NCBI RefSeq assembly: GCF_000503215.1
Contig: NZ_KI628540.1
Coordinates: forward strand, 253,030-317,029
Length of the DNA: 64,000 nt
Direction of reading: 5' to 3'
From: Pseudomonas canadensis
Lineage (GTDB): Bacteria; Pseudomonadota; Gammaproteobacteria; Pseudomonadales; Pseudomonadaceae
This document shows, one piece after another, positions 32,985-41,029 of the stretch; position 1 is the stretch's first letter; the number at the start of each line of letters is the position of its first letter. Both the position numbers and the translations under genes were made by a program. A model generated the notes under the pieces. It saw only the letters and a list, made by a program, of their open reading frames with translations. It was not told the DNA's origin and did no database searches.

Positions 32985-33018
32985 GGCCGCAGGACGCTCC
33001 TGATGGCAAAGGGGTGAG

Positions 33019-33034
33019 AGCAAAGCTTGTGCCA
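33019..33034 (-). promoter_or_regulatory. Sigma-54 (-24/-12) promoter of mocA-mocC-mocB
   Basis: On the minus strand the sequence reads TGGCACAAGCTTTGCT: the -24 element TGGCAC, five bases, and the -12 element TTGCT, so GG and GC have the required spacing. Transcription would start near 33007, leaving a leader of about 45 nt before mocA. The divergent gene at 33147 encodes a sigma-54 activator. Confidence 0.82.
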
Positions 33035-33097
33035 TTTTTTAACGTGTTGATAAATAACGATTAATAATTATCTATAAACAAAAAGTGTTCATTTTGA

Positions 33098-33121
33098 TGA
33101 CATGCCTATACTGACATGTCA
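33098..33121. promoter_or_regulatory. Candidate upstream activator sites (TGACATG repeats)
   Basis: TGACATG at 33098-33104 is repeated 14 bp on inside the perfect palindrome TGACATGTCA (33112-33121). They lie about 65-100 bp upstream of the -24/-12 promoter, the normal place for enhancer sites of a sigma-54 activator, and just upstream of the activator gene itself. Confidence 0.5.
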
Positions 33122-33146
33122 AAAACATGAACATGGATACCGCCCA

Positions 33147-35111
33147 ATGAGCATGGCGTTCAGCGTGCAAGACCTCGACTACCTCACGGCCCTGGGGCCT
33201 GCCGCGCTGAATGATGGCCCGGTTGTCGCACTGGAACAGGCTTGGCGCGACTGCCTGGCCGGCCAGGTCGACCGCCCGACGCACGTGCGCCAAGTGATCT
33301 GGGATTCTTGGCGGCGCAGCGTCCAGGCCGGTATCGACCCGGCCGACAATACGTACCGCTTCGTTGGCGCCCACACGCTGGCCGCCACCCAGGCCACCCA
33401 CCGCGTGCTGATCGAGGCGGCTGCGCAGGTCATGCATGGCTTGCTGGCCTACAACCCGCGCGGCCATATCAACCTCACCGATGCCGACGGTACCACCCTG
33501 TATTTCTGTGGGCTGGACATCACTCCGGTGGGCAGTCGTCTGCTGGAATCGGTGCAAGGCACCAACTGCACCGGCCTGGCGCTGGCCGAGGATCACCTGG
33601 TGTACGTGCTGGCTGAGGAGAACTTCGGCATCGGCCTGCGTCAGCGCCGTATGCATTGCGCCGCCGCGCCGATCAAGAATGCCCAGGGCCAGACCGTGGC
33701 CATGCTGACGCTGACCGCCGAGCCCGGCTGGTTTCACTTCCATACCCTCGGCACGGTGCAGGCCGCAGCCGACGCGGTATCGCGGCAGATGGCCCTGCAA
33801 GGGCTGTTGGAAGAACAGCAGACTGTCCTCGAAGTGCTCAACGAAGGCCTGGTGGTGCTGGACGAACGCGGCTGCATCAAGGCGCTCAACCGCTATGCCC
33901 GGCAGCTGTTTGGCGTCGGGCTGGAGCTGATCGGGCAGCCGTTCCAGCAACTGGGCCGTAGCGAACTGAGTGACGCCCTTGGCGCACCCGTACGCGACCT
34001 CGACTGCACCTTCCTCCTGCACAACCGCAGCCAACTCGCCTGCCTGGTCTCGGTGTGCCCGCTGGAGCAGGGCGGTGTGATCGTGTCACTGCGCGAAAAC
34101 CGCCGCATTCGCGAAATCACCCGACGCATCATCGGCACCCAGGCCAGCTACACCTTCGACACCATCCAGGGCAGCTCGCGAGCGATCCAGGACGCGCTGC
34201 ACCTTGGACGCATCGCCAGCCGCAGCGACTCCACCACCCTGATCCTTGGCGAAAGCGGCACCGGCAAGGAGCTGTTCGCCCAGGCCATCCACAATGGCAG
34301 CGAGCGCTGCAACGGCCCGTTTGTGGCGGTCAACTGCGGCGCGATTCCACGAGACCTGGTGCAAAGCGAGCTGTTCGGCCACGTCGAAGGCGCGTTCACC
34401 GGCGCCAGCCGTGGCGGCTCGGCGGGCAAGTTCGAACTGGCGGATGGCGGTACCATCTTTCTCGATGAGATTGGTGACATGTCCTTCGATGCCCAGGTCA
34501 GCCTGCTGCGGGTGTTGCAGGAGGGTGAAATCACCCGCGTGGGCGCGAAAAACTCGCGGCAAGTGAACGTGCGCATCATCGCCGCCACCCACCGCAACCT
34601 CAGCCAGGCGGTCGCGGAAGGCGCGTTTCGTGAAGACCTCTACTACCGCCTCAACGTGCTGAACCTGACCGTGCCACCGCTGCGCATGCGCCGTGAAGAC
34701 ATTGCGCTGCTGGCGCAGCATTTTCTCGCCCGCTGCGCGCGCTCGTTGCGTAAATCGGTGCAGGGCTTTTCGCCGGAGGCGATGGCGCTGCTGTCGGCCT
34801 ACGGCTGGCCGGGCAACGTGCGCGAGCTGGAAAACAGCATCGAACGGGCGACCAACCTGGCGATGGGAGAACTGATCGAACCGGTTGATCTGCCGCTGGA
34901 AAGCCGCCAACGCACCCCGCTGCGCGCCCACGAAGCGCCGCCCGCCCAGGACCTGAGCAGCCACGAAATGCACGCCATCGTCGCCGCGCTCAACAGCACC
35001 GGCGGTAACATTCGTCTGGCTGCGCGGCAGCTCAACGTGTCGCGGGGTGGGCTGTACAACAAGATGAGTCGGTTCGGCTTGAGTGCTGCAGATTTCCGCA
35101 AATCTCTGTAG
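33147..35111 (+). CDS. Sigma-54-dependent AcoR-type activator
   Basis: A 654-residue enhancer-binding protein. The N-terminal 180 residues resemble the GAF sensor of AcoR/DhaR-type regulators (VIWDSWRRSVQAGIDP; ESVQGTNCTGLAL), a PAS-like region follows near 215-290, then the AAA+ domain with Walker A GESGTGKE, the sigma-54 contact loop ELFGHVEGAFTGA, and Walker B GGTIFLDEIGDM, and a Fis-type C-terminal HTH. GGAT lies ten bases before ATG 33147; the frame is open to 33102. It is divergent from the mocA operon, which has a -24/-12 promoter, and is therefore its likely activator. Confidence 0.9.
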   Translation: MSMAFSVQDLDYLTALGPAALNDGPVVALEQAWRDCLAGQVDRPTHVRQVIWDSWRRSVQAGIDPADNTYRFVGAHTLAATQATHRVLIEAAAQVMHGLLAYNPRGHINLTDADGTTLYFCGLDITPVGSRLLESVQGTNCTGLALAEDHLVYVLAEENFGIGLRQRRMHCAAAPIKNAQGQTVAMLTLTAEPGWFHFHTLGTVQAAADAVSRQMALQGLLEEQQTVLEVLNEGLVVLDERGCIKALNRYARQLFGVGLELIGQPFQQLGRSELSDALGAPVRDLDCTFLLHNRSQLACLVSVCPLEQGGVIVSLRENRRIREITRRIIGTQASYTFDTIQGSSRAIQDALHLGRIASRSDSTTLILGESGTGKELFAQAIHNGSERCNGPFVAVNCGAIPRDLVQSELFGHVEGAFTGASRGGSAGKFELADGGTIFLDEIGDMSFDAQVSLLRVLQEGEITRVGAKNSRQVNVRIIAATHRNLSQAVAEGAFREDLYYRLNVLNLTVPPLRMRREDIALLAQHFLARCARSLRKSVQGFSPEAMALLSAYGWPGNVRELENSIERATNLAMGELIEPVDLPLESRQRTPLRAHEAPPAQDLSSHEMHAIVAALNSTGGNIRLAARQLNVSRGGLYNKMSRFGLSAADFRKSL

Positions 35112-35132
35112 GCGCCGGCAAGCCGGCGCCTA
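35109..35132. terminator. Hairpin between activator and LacI gene
   Basis: TAGGCGCCGGC and GCCGGCGCCTA form an 11-bp perfect stem around AA, starting on the TAG stop of the activator gene. It looks like a single degenerate REP hairpin. No T-run follows, so factor-independent termination is uncertain; it separates two convergent genes. Confidence 0.6.
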
Positions 35133-35148
35133 CAGGTTGATTTGTGCG

Positions 35149-36198
35149 TCAGCTGCCCCTATTTTCCGACGTCACAATCTGCGGTGGCACATACACCCGC
35201 TGCCGCACCGGATCGAACCCCTCTGCACTCTGCAACTCCACCATCAACCGCACCAACGCCGTCGCCGTCTGCCCCGGTTGCGAATCCATCACCACATCGA
35301 TCAACCCCTGGCCCAGTGCCTGACGTGACAGCGCGGTCGACTCCTGCAGGATGCAACACAACGCCGGCCGCTTGGGCAGCTGCGCCAAGGCGCTGATGAT
35401 GCCGTCGCCGCCGCCGCCCACCACGCATAATCCGCGCAGGTCGCTGTGGCGGCTGATCAGGTCGAGGGTGGCTTCTTCGGTGATGTCGCAGTTGTCCAGG
35501 TTGATCAGCGGTTCCAACGGTTTGAGCCCCGGCGCGTGCTCGGCCAGGTAGCTGTGCAGGCCTTCGACCCGCGCCTGGTGGCCGAGAAACCGATGGCCGC
35601 CGAGCAGGATGCCCACGCTGCCTTTGCGAGCGCCGCAGGTGCGGGCGAGCAGCCAGCCCATGGTGCGGCCGACCACATGGTTGTCCTGGCCGACGTAGGG
35701 TTCTTCGGCCTGTTCGTGGATATCCGAGAGCAGGGCAACCACGGGGACACCGGCTTCGCGGATCTGCTTGAGGCAGGCGTTGATCAGCGGATGGGCAAAG
35801 CTGACCACCGCGAGGCCGTCGCATTGCACGGCCAGTTGTTCGATCTGCGCGACAATGGCGCTGGGCGTGCGATCGACGATGTACTCGAACTGGCACGTCA
35901 GGTTGGCACCGGCATGCTGTTCGGCGGCGGCGTTGATGGCTTGCGCCAGGCTGGCATAGAACGCCTGGGCGGTGGCCAGCAACAGGATGCCGAAACGATA
36001 GGTCGGCCGGCGTTCGCGAATGCGCTGGCCGATCAACCGCGCCGCGAAATACCCCACGGCTTCGGCCGCCTGGAACACCTGCTCGGCGGTCTCGGGATTG
36101 ACCGGCGCACGTGCGTTCAACACGCGGTCGACGGTGGCCACGCTGAGCCCCGCCTGGGCGGCGACGGTGGCGATGGTTGGGCGTTTATTGTTGTTCAT
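35149..36198 (-). CDS. LacI-family regulator
   Basis: A 349-residue LacI/GalR repressor. The N-terminal HTH is PTIATVAAQAGLSVATVDRVLN (by landmarks, residues 7-28) with ARAPVNPETAEQV as hinge approach; the rest is a periplasmic-binding-like effector domain of the ribose/inositol type. It is divergent from the mocD gene. A perfect palindrome at 36218-36237 lies 20 bp before its start and probably serves for autoregulation and control of mocDEF. An A-rich Hfq/Crc-type motif falls within its first codons. Confidence 0.92.
   Translation of the reverse strand: MNNNKRPTIATVAAQAGLSVATVDRVLNARAPVNPETAEQVFQAAEAVGYFAARLIGQRIRERRPTYRFGILLLATAQAFYASLAQAINAAAEQHAGANLTCQFEYIVDRTPSAIVAQIEQLAVQCDGLAVVSFAHPLINACLKQIREAGVPVVALLSDIHEQAEEPYVGQDNHVVGRTMGWLLARTCGARKGSVGILLGGHRFLGHQARVEGLHSYLAEHAPGLKPLEPLINLDNCDITEEATLDLISRHSDLRGLCVVGGGGDGIISALAQLPKRPALCCILQESTALSRQALGQGLIDVVMDSQPGQTATALVRLMVELQSAEGFDPVRQRVYVPPQIVTSENRGS
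36185..36195 (-). promoter_or_regulatory. Hfq/Crc-type A-rich motif in first codons of LacI gene
   Basis: Minus-strand AACAACAATAA begins with the second codon (Asn-Asn-Asn-Lys). A site here could block initiation of the regulator gene. Confidence 0.5.
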
Positions 36199-36217
36199 GA
36201 CAGGCCCCTTTGAGCGT

Positions 36218-36237
36218 CTTGATAGAAAACTATCAAG
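36218..36237. promoter_or_regulatory. Palindromic operator between LacI gene and mocD
   Basis: CTTGATAGAAAACTATCAAG is a perfect 8-bp inverted repeat around AAAA. A further half-site CTTGATAG occurs at 36260-36267. The position between the divergent LacI-family gene and mocD makes it the probable LacI-family operator. Confidence 0.7.
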
Positions 36238-36351
36238 CCCCGCTGGGCCTGGATGATAGCTTGATAGGGAATGGATTCAAGGCATTGAGGGTGAAAGATT
36301 GGTTCTCTAAGGTGGGTTTCACACAGCACCTGAAACCACCCGCTTGCGGAG

Positions 36352-36362
36352 AACAATAACAA
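36352..36362 (+). promoter_or_regulatory. Hfq/Crc-type A-rich motif at mocD start
   Basis: AACAATAACAA lies between GGAG (36348-36351) and the ATG and includes its first base, so a bound repressor would cover the ribosome site. Confidence 0.58.
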
Positions 36363-37447
36363 TGCCTGAACACACCGCTCACACCGCCCGGCGCGATTAC
36401 AGCCTCACCGGCCCCGAAGCCGCCCGCGCGGCTGAAAAGGGCCTGGTCTCGGCCAGTTGGTACCAGTCGCCCATCTCGCGCAAACGCATGAAAGAACTGA
36501 TGCAGCGCCGCGACGGCCCGGCCTTGCTCGACACGGCCATCTGGGTGCTCGCACTGTTGGTCACCGGTTTTGGTGGCTACTGGTTCTGGGGCACCTGGGC
36601 CTGTGTGCCGTTTTTCCTCGCCTATGGCGTGCTCTACGGCACTGCATCCAATCCGCGTTGGCACGAAACCGGCCACGGCACCGCGTTCAAGACCCGCTGG
36701 ATGAACGACGGGCTGTATCAGGTCGCCAGCTTCATGTGCATCTTCGAACCCCACGTGTGGCGCTGGAGCCATGCCCGTCACCACACCGACACCATCGTGG
36801 TCGGCCGCGACCCGGAGATCGTCGAGCCGCGTCCGCCAAGCTTTTTGATGATGTTCTTGAGCCTGTTCAACCTGCCCCTGGCCTGGAAAACCTTCAGCGG
36901 TGTGGCGCGGCATGTCATTGGCAAGATGAGCGCCCAAGAAGCCGACTTCATCCCCGAATCCGAATGGCCCAAGGTGTTTCGCGCGGCACGGATCTGGGTC
37001 GGTATTTATGCGGTGGTGATTGGCACCGCGTTGTACCTGCACAGCTGGCTACCGCTGATGCTGATTGGTCTGCCGAGCCTCTACGGTGCCTGGCTCGGCT
37101 ATATCTTCGGCCTTACCCAGCACGTCGGCCTGGCGGAAGACGTGCTGGACCACCGCAGCAACTGCCGCACCATCTACATGAACCGCGTGCTGCGCTTTAT
37201 CTACATGGACATGAACTACCACCTCGAACACCACATGTACCCGATGGTGCCGTACCACGCCCTGGCGCAACTGCACGAAGAGATCCGCAGCGACTGCCCG
37301 CCGCCGTACGCCAACCTGTTCGAGGCGTACAAGGAAATCCTGCCGACGATCTGGAAGCAGCGCCGCGATCCGAGCTACTTCATCCAGCGCCCGACCCACT
37401 GTAGTGAGCGAGCTTGCTCGCGCTGGGGTGCGCAGCAGCCCCAGTAA
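36362..37447 (+). CDS. mocD: Histidine-box membrane oxygenase MocD-like
   Basis: A 361-residue di-iron membrane protein of the fatty-acid desaturase/hydroxylase superfamily. Three His boxes are visible: HETGH (101-105), HARHH (137-141) and HLEHH (287-291), plus His254, with hydrophobic segments at about 55-95, 160-175 and 212-245. In rhizopine catabolism the MocD family, with a Rieske ferredoxin and reductase, demethylates 3-O-methyl-scyllo-inosamine; both partners are encoded next. The last roughly 14 residues (CSERACSRWGAQQPQ) are encoded by a REP sequence, so the native C-terminus has been replaced. Confidence 0.83.
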   Translation: MPEHTAHTARRDYSLTGPEAARAAEKGLVSASWYQSPISRKRMKELMQRRDGPALLDTAIWVLALLVTGFGGYWFWGTWACVPFFLAYGVLYGTASNPRWHETGHGTAFKTRWMNDGLYQVASFMCIFEPHVWRWSHARHHTDTIVVGRDPEIVEPRPPSFLMMFLSLFNLPLAWKTFSGVARHVIGKMSAQEADFIPESEWPKVFRAARIWVGIYAVVIGTALYLHSWLPLMLIGLPSLYGAWLGYIFGLTQHVGLAEDVLDHRSNCRTIYMNRVLRFIYMDMNYHLEHHMYPMVPYHALAQLHEEIRSDCPPPYANLFEAYKEILPTIWKQRRDPSYFIQRPTHCSERACSRWGAQQPQ

Positions 37448-37542
37448 ATCCACCGCGTTCTTTCAGACAAAACTGTGCCGCCGATTTTGGGGCTGCTTCG
37501 CAGCCCAGCGTGACGGTGCGACGGTTCGACAAGCTCGCTCAC
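37404..37542. repeat. REP pair overlapping the 3' end of mocD
   Basis: GTGAGCGAGCTTGCTCGCGC at the left, and at the right AAGCTCGCTCAC preceded by a GGGGCTGCTTCGCAGCCCAG hairpin arm. The left REP is translated as the tail and stop of mocD. The right copy is interrupted by TGACGGTGCGACGGTTCGAC. Confidence 0.8.
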
Positions 37543-37583
37543 CACAAGGTGGGAAAGTCGCCAGGTAATTGGAGAGAAACACC

Positions 37584-37904
37584 ATGAACGATCAATGGAT
37601 CGACGTCTGCGCCGTGGGCGAAATAGACGAAGAAGACGTGCTGCGCTTCGACCACGGCCCGCACACCTACGCGCTGTACCGCTCGGCCGAGAATGAATTC
37701 TTCGCCACCGCCGGCCTGTGCACCCACGAGAAAATCCACCTGGCCGACGGCCTGGTGATGGACCACGTGATCGAGTGCCCCAAGCACAACGGGCGTTTTG
37801 ATTATCGTACGGGCAAGGCCCTCGGCGCGCCGGTGTGCGTCAACCTCAAGACCTACCCGGTGCGGGTCGAAGCGGGGCGGGTGTTGCTCGCTGTCACGGC
37901 CTGA
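37584..37904 (+). CDS. mocE: Rieske [2Fe-2S] ferredoxin MocE-like
   Basis: A 106-residue soluble Rieske ferredoxin. The cluster ligands are Cys46-x-His48 (GLCTHEK) and Cys65-x2-His68 (IECPKHNGRFDYRTG). It would pass electrons from the FAD reductase to the MocD-like oxygenase. GGAGAG at 37571-37576 sets the start. It overlaps the reductase gene: its TGA and the next ATG share bases. Confidence 0.92.
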   Translation: MNDQWIDVCAVGEIDEEDVLRFDHGPHTYALYRSAENEFFATAGLCTHEKIHLADGLVMDHVIECPKHNGRFDYRTGKALGAPVCVNLKTYPVRVEAGRVLLAVTA

Positions 37905-39106
37905 TGATGAACGCTCCGTTGATTATCGTCGGGGCCGGTCATGCCGGTGGCCGGGCGGCGCTGACCCTGCGCGAAGAAGGTTATACCGGCCGCCTGATCC
38001 TGATTGGTGATGAAGTGCACTTGCCCTATGAGCGCCCGCCGTTGTCCAAAGGCCTGTTGCAAGGCACGGCGGATCTGGCCGGATACAGCTTGTGCGACAG
38101 CGCGCGACTGGCCGAGCTGGGCATCGAGCACATCGCGGGTAACCCGGTGACTCGACTGGAGCGGCAGCCAGATCGGCTGCAACTCGCCGACGGCCAGTGG
38201 CTGCCTTACGCTGGTCTGCTATTGGCCACCGGCGGCCGGGCGCGGCGATTGCCCCAGGAACAGGCCAATGTGCTTTACCTACGAACCCATGATGAAGCGC
38301 TGGCCTTGCGCAGTGCTTTACGCCCCGGCACGCGATTGGTGGTGGTGGGTGGTGGTTTTATCGGCCTGGAAGTGGCGGCGACGGCCCGTGGCCTGGGCTG
38401 TGAAGTGACGGTGTTGGAAGCCGGGCCGCGCCTGGCGGGGCGTGTGCTGCCGCCGGTAATCTCCCAGGCGCTGCTGGATCTGCACCGCGAGCACGGTGTG
38501 GAGGTGCGTTTGAATGTGGCGCTGGAGTCAATCCAGGCCGATGCCGTGCTGTTGGTAGAAGGGCAACGCTTGCCCTGCGACCTCGTCGTGGTCGGCATCG
38601 GCATGCAACCCAACATCGAACTGGCGGCGGCAGCAGGGCTGGAGGTGGGCCAGGGCATTCGTGTTGATGCGTGCCTGCGTACCAGCGCGCCGAACATCTA
38701 TGCCGCTGGTGATGTGTGTGAGTTTCGCCTCGACGGTCTCTATCAGCGCCAGGAAACCTGGCGCAATGCCGAAGCCCAGGGCCGGCATGCGGCGCTGAAT
38801 CTGCTGGGGCGCGAAGTGCCGTTCGAGGCGCTGCCCGGTTTCTGGTCCGATCAGTTCGACTGGGGTTTGCAGACCGTGGGCGTAATCACACCGACAGTGG
38901 TCAACCGCCCATTACCGAGCGGCGGCCTGTTGCTGTTTTACCTCGATGCCGATCATCGTTTACAAGGCGCCTGTGGTTGGGCGCCGGGCAACAGCGTGGC
39001 CAAGGACATCAAGCTTTGCGAGCGCCTGATCAGCGCCCGGATCCCTCTTGATCCCGCCAGCCTGGCCAACCCCGAGCTGTCCCTCAAACCCCTGCTGCGA
39101 GGCTGA
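37904..39106 (+). CDS. mocF: FAD-dependent ferredoxin reductase MocF-like
   Basis: A 400-residue NAD(P)H:ferredoxin reductase of the rubredoxin/putidaredoxin-reductase type. FAD motif VGAGHAGGRAAL and YERPPLSKGLL lie at the N-terminus, the NAD(P)H motif VVVGGGFIGLEVAATA follows the middle, and IYAAGDVC closes the FAD site. It supplies electrons to the Rieske protein encoded just upstream (ATGA overlap; two adjacent ATG codons at 37904 and 37907). The next gene begins one base after its stop. Confidence 0.92.
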   Translation: MMNAPLIIVGAGHAGGRAALTLREEGYTGRLILIGDEVHLPYERPPLSKGLLQGTADLAGYSLCDSARLAELGIEHIAGNPVTRLERQPDRLQLADGQWLPYAGLLLATGGRARRLPQEQANVLYLRTHDEALALRSALRPGTRLVVVGGGFIGLEVAATARGLGCEVTVLEAGPRLAGRVLPPVISQALLDLHREHGVEVRLNVALESIQADAVLLVEGQRLPCDLVVVGIGMQPNIELAAAAGLEVGQGIRVDACLRTSAPNIYAAGDVCEFRLDGLYQRQETWRNAEAQGRHAALNLLGREVPFEALPGFWSDQFDWGLQTVGVITPTVVNRPLPSGGLLLFYLDADHRLQGACGWAPGNSVAKDIKLCERLISARIPLDPASLANPELSLKPLLRG

Positions 39107-39107
39107 T

Positions 39108-39926
39108 ATGCGCCAATTCCTGGTGTTCCAATCCCTGTGGGCGATGCAAACCGAACCTGGCGCCCTTGACGCCCAACTCGACCGTATCCAGGCCGCCGGT
39201 TTTGACGGCATTACCGATCATTACTGGCAGCCTGCTGACGTCGCGCGTTTGCACGCGGCGGCTAGCTCAAGAGGCTTGCAGATCGAGGGCCAATTGTTCC
39301 CGCAATCGGTGGATGACCTGGCCGCGGCGCTGGATGTGATCAGCCGCTATGGCTGCCACCACCTCACCCTGCAAGCCGACGTACGCCCGCGCACTCAATC
39401 CGAGGCGGCCCGGTTGATCGAAGGCTGGCAACGCCTGGCCGAGCAGGTGGACTTTCCGGTGTTGCTGGAAACCCACCGTTATCGCCTCACCAACGACCTG
39501 CTGTTCACCCTCGATCTGCTGGCGCAAATGCCGGATTTGAAACTGCTGGCCGACCTGTCCCACTACGTGGTCGGGCGTGAACTGCCTGAGCCCGGCGCGC
39601 CTGAAGACGACGACCATATCCGCACGATTTTGCGCCACAGCTGGGGGTTCCACGGCCGTGTCGCCAGCAGCGAACAGGTGCAGGTCTCCCTGGACTTCCC
39701 CCAACACCAAGCCTGGGTACAGCGTTTTACCCAGTGGTGGCGCTACGGGATCGAAGACTGGTTGGCCCGGCCCGACATGTCACAGAGCCTGTCCTTTACC
39801 TGCGAACTGGGGCCGCCGCCCTATGCGATTACCGGTGCGGACGGCCGCGAAATCAGCGATCGCTGGGCCGAAGCGCTGAAGATGCAGGCGCTGATTCGCG
39901 ACGTGTGGGAGAGCTGTCAGGCATGA
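39108..39926 (+). CDS. Second TIM-barrel sugar isomerase-like protein
   Basis: A 272-residue xylose isomerase-like TIM-barrel protein. Metal-ligand-like residues are in VLLETHRYRLTNDLLF (Glu) and LKLLADLSHYVVG (Asp/His), then HSWGFHGRV and a late Glu in SFTCELGPPPYAI. It is clearly different from the MocC-like protein at 31182. The 1-bp gap to the ferredoxin reductase shows it belongs to the mocDEF operon, so it may act on the product of demethylation. No specific reaction can be assigned. Confidence 0.75.
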   Translation: MRQFLVFQSLWAMQTEPGALDAQLDRIQAAGFDGITDHYWQPADVARLHAAASSRGLQIEGQLFPQSVDDLAAALDVISRYGCHHLTLQADVRPRTQSEAARLIEGWQRLAEQVDFPVLLETHRYRLTNDLLFTLDLLAQMPDLKLLADLSHYVVGRELPEPGAPEDDDHIRTILRHSWGFHGRVASSEQVQVSLDFPQHQAWVQRFTQWWRYGIEDWLARPDMSQSLSFTCELGPPPYAITGADGREISDRWAEALKMQALIRDVWESCQA

Positions 39927-39976
39927 TCTGCTAATCTGCGCGGGTTGAATTTCGCCCCTTAGCCTGGACTATCACC

Positions 39977-40933
39977 ATGACACCATCCTCCGTTCAGCCG
40001 CCCCTTGAGCCGCAGTCCGTCTGCCATCCCATCACCAGCAGCGCGATTTTCATGGTTGCCACCGTTGCCCCCGGCAGTGAAGACACGGTGCGTGGCTGGT
40101 GCGCGGACATCGCCGGCTTGGTGCGTTCGGTGGGCAAGCGCGTGCCGGCGGGCAATCTGACCTGCGTCTGCGGGTTTGGCTCGGACGCGTGGGACCGGCT
40201 GTTCGGCGCACCGCGCCCGGCAGCGCTGCATCCGTTCCGTGAATTCGGCGTGGAAGGGCGCAAAGCCGTGTCGACACCGGGGGATATCCTGCTGCATATC
40301 CGCGCCGAACAGATGGACTTGTGCTTTGAACTGGCCACCCACGTGATGGCGGCCCTGGGCGACAGCGTCAAGGTGGTGGATGAGGTCCAGGGTTTCCGCT
40401 ATTTCGACATGCGCAGCATCATCGGCTTTGTCGACGGCACCGAGAACCCGGTGGGGCGCAAGGCCGAAGGGTTCACCATTGTCGGTGATGAGGACAGCGA
40501 ATTTCGCGGCGGCAGCTACGTGCTGGTGCAGAAGTACCTGCACAACATGACAGCCTGGAACAGCCTGACGGTGGAGGCCCAGGAGAAGGTGATCGGGCGG
40601 ACCAAGCTGTCGGATATTGAATTGGACGAAGAGACCAAACCAAGCAATTCCCACAGTGCGCTGACAGTCATCACCGACAAGAACGGCGATGAAGTAAAGA
40701 TCCTGCGCGACAACATGCCTTTCGGCCGCCCTGGCGCCGGTGAGTTCGGCACCTATTTTATCGGCTATGCACGTTCGCCGGAGCCTCTGGAGTTGATGCT
40801 GGAAAACATGTTCGTCGGCCGTCCGGTCGGCAACTATGACCGCCTGCTGGATTTCAGCACGGCGGTCACCGGCGGCCTGTTTTTCGTGCCTTCGGCCGAT
40901 CTGTTGGAAGAACTGGCCGAGCGCAAACTGTAG
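39977..40933 (+). CDS. DyP-type heme peroxidase (YfeX/TyrA class)
   Basis: A 318-residue dye-decolourising peroxidase of class B. The distal motif GFVDGTENP, the likely proximal His in SNSHSALT, and the distal Arg in ILRDNMPFG are present, as is GTYFIGYARSPEPLELML. It uses H2O2 to oxidise phenols, dyes or lignin-like compounds; some homologues are cargo of encapsulins, but no encapsulin gene is nearby. Its TAG stop lies within a REP hairpin that also contains the stop of the convergent uppP gene. Confidence 0.93.
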   Translation: MTPSSVQPPLEPQSVCHPITSSAIFMVATVAPGSEDTVRGWCADIAGLVRSVGKRVPAGNLTCVCGFGSDAWDRLFGAPRPAALHPFREFGVEGRKAVSTPGDILLHIRAEQMDLCFELATHVMAALGDSVKVVDEVQGFRYFDMRSIIGFVDGTENPVGRKAEGFTIVGDEDSEFRGGSYVLVQKYLHNMTAWNSLTVEAQEKVIGRTKLSDIELDEETKPSNSHSALTVITDKNGDEVKILRDNMPFGRPGAGEFGTYFIGYARSPEPLELMLENMFVGRPVGNYDRLLDFSTAVTGGLFFVPSADLLEELAERKL

Positions 40934-41029
40934 GAGCGAGCTTGCTCGCGAAGGTCGTCAATGATAACGCGGGCTTGCGGGTTTGCTGCGGCGCCTGTGC
41001 ATTCTTCGCGAGCAAGCTCGCTCCTACAG
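40928..41029. repeat. REP pair joining the ends of two convergent genes
   Basis: CTGTAGGAGCGAGCTTGCTC at the left and its complement at the right form perfect outer arms of 26 bp. The TAG inside the left arm is the stop codon of the DyP gene; the CTA inside the right arm is the stop of uppP on the other strand. Confidence 0.88.

Noticed and set aside
35446..36213. Plus-strand open frame of 255 codons over the LacI gene
   Set aside because: Shadow of the LacI-family gene; no family features and no ribosome site.
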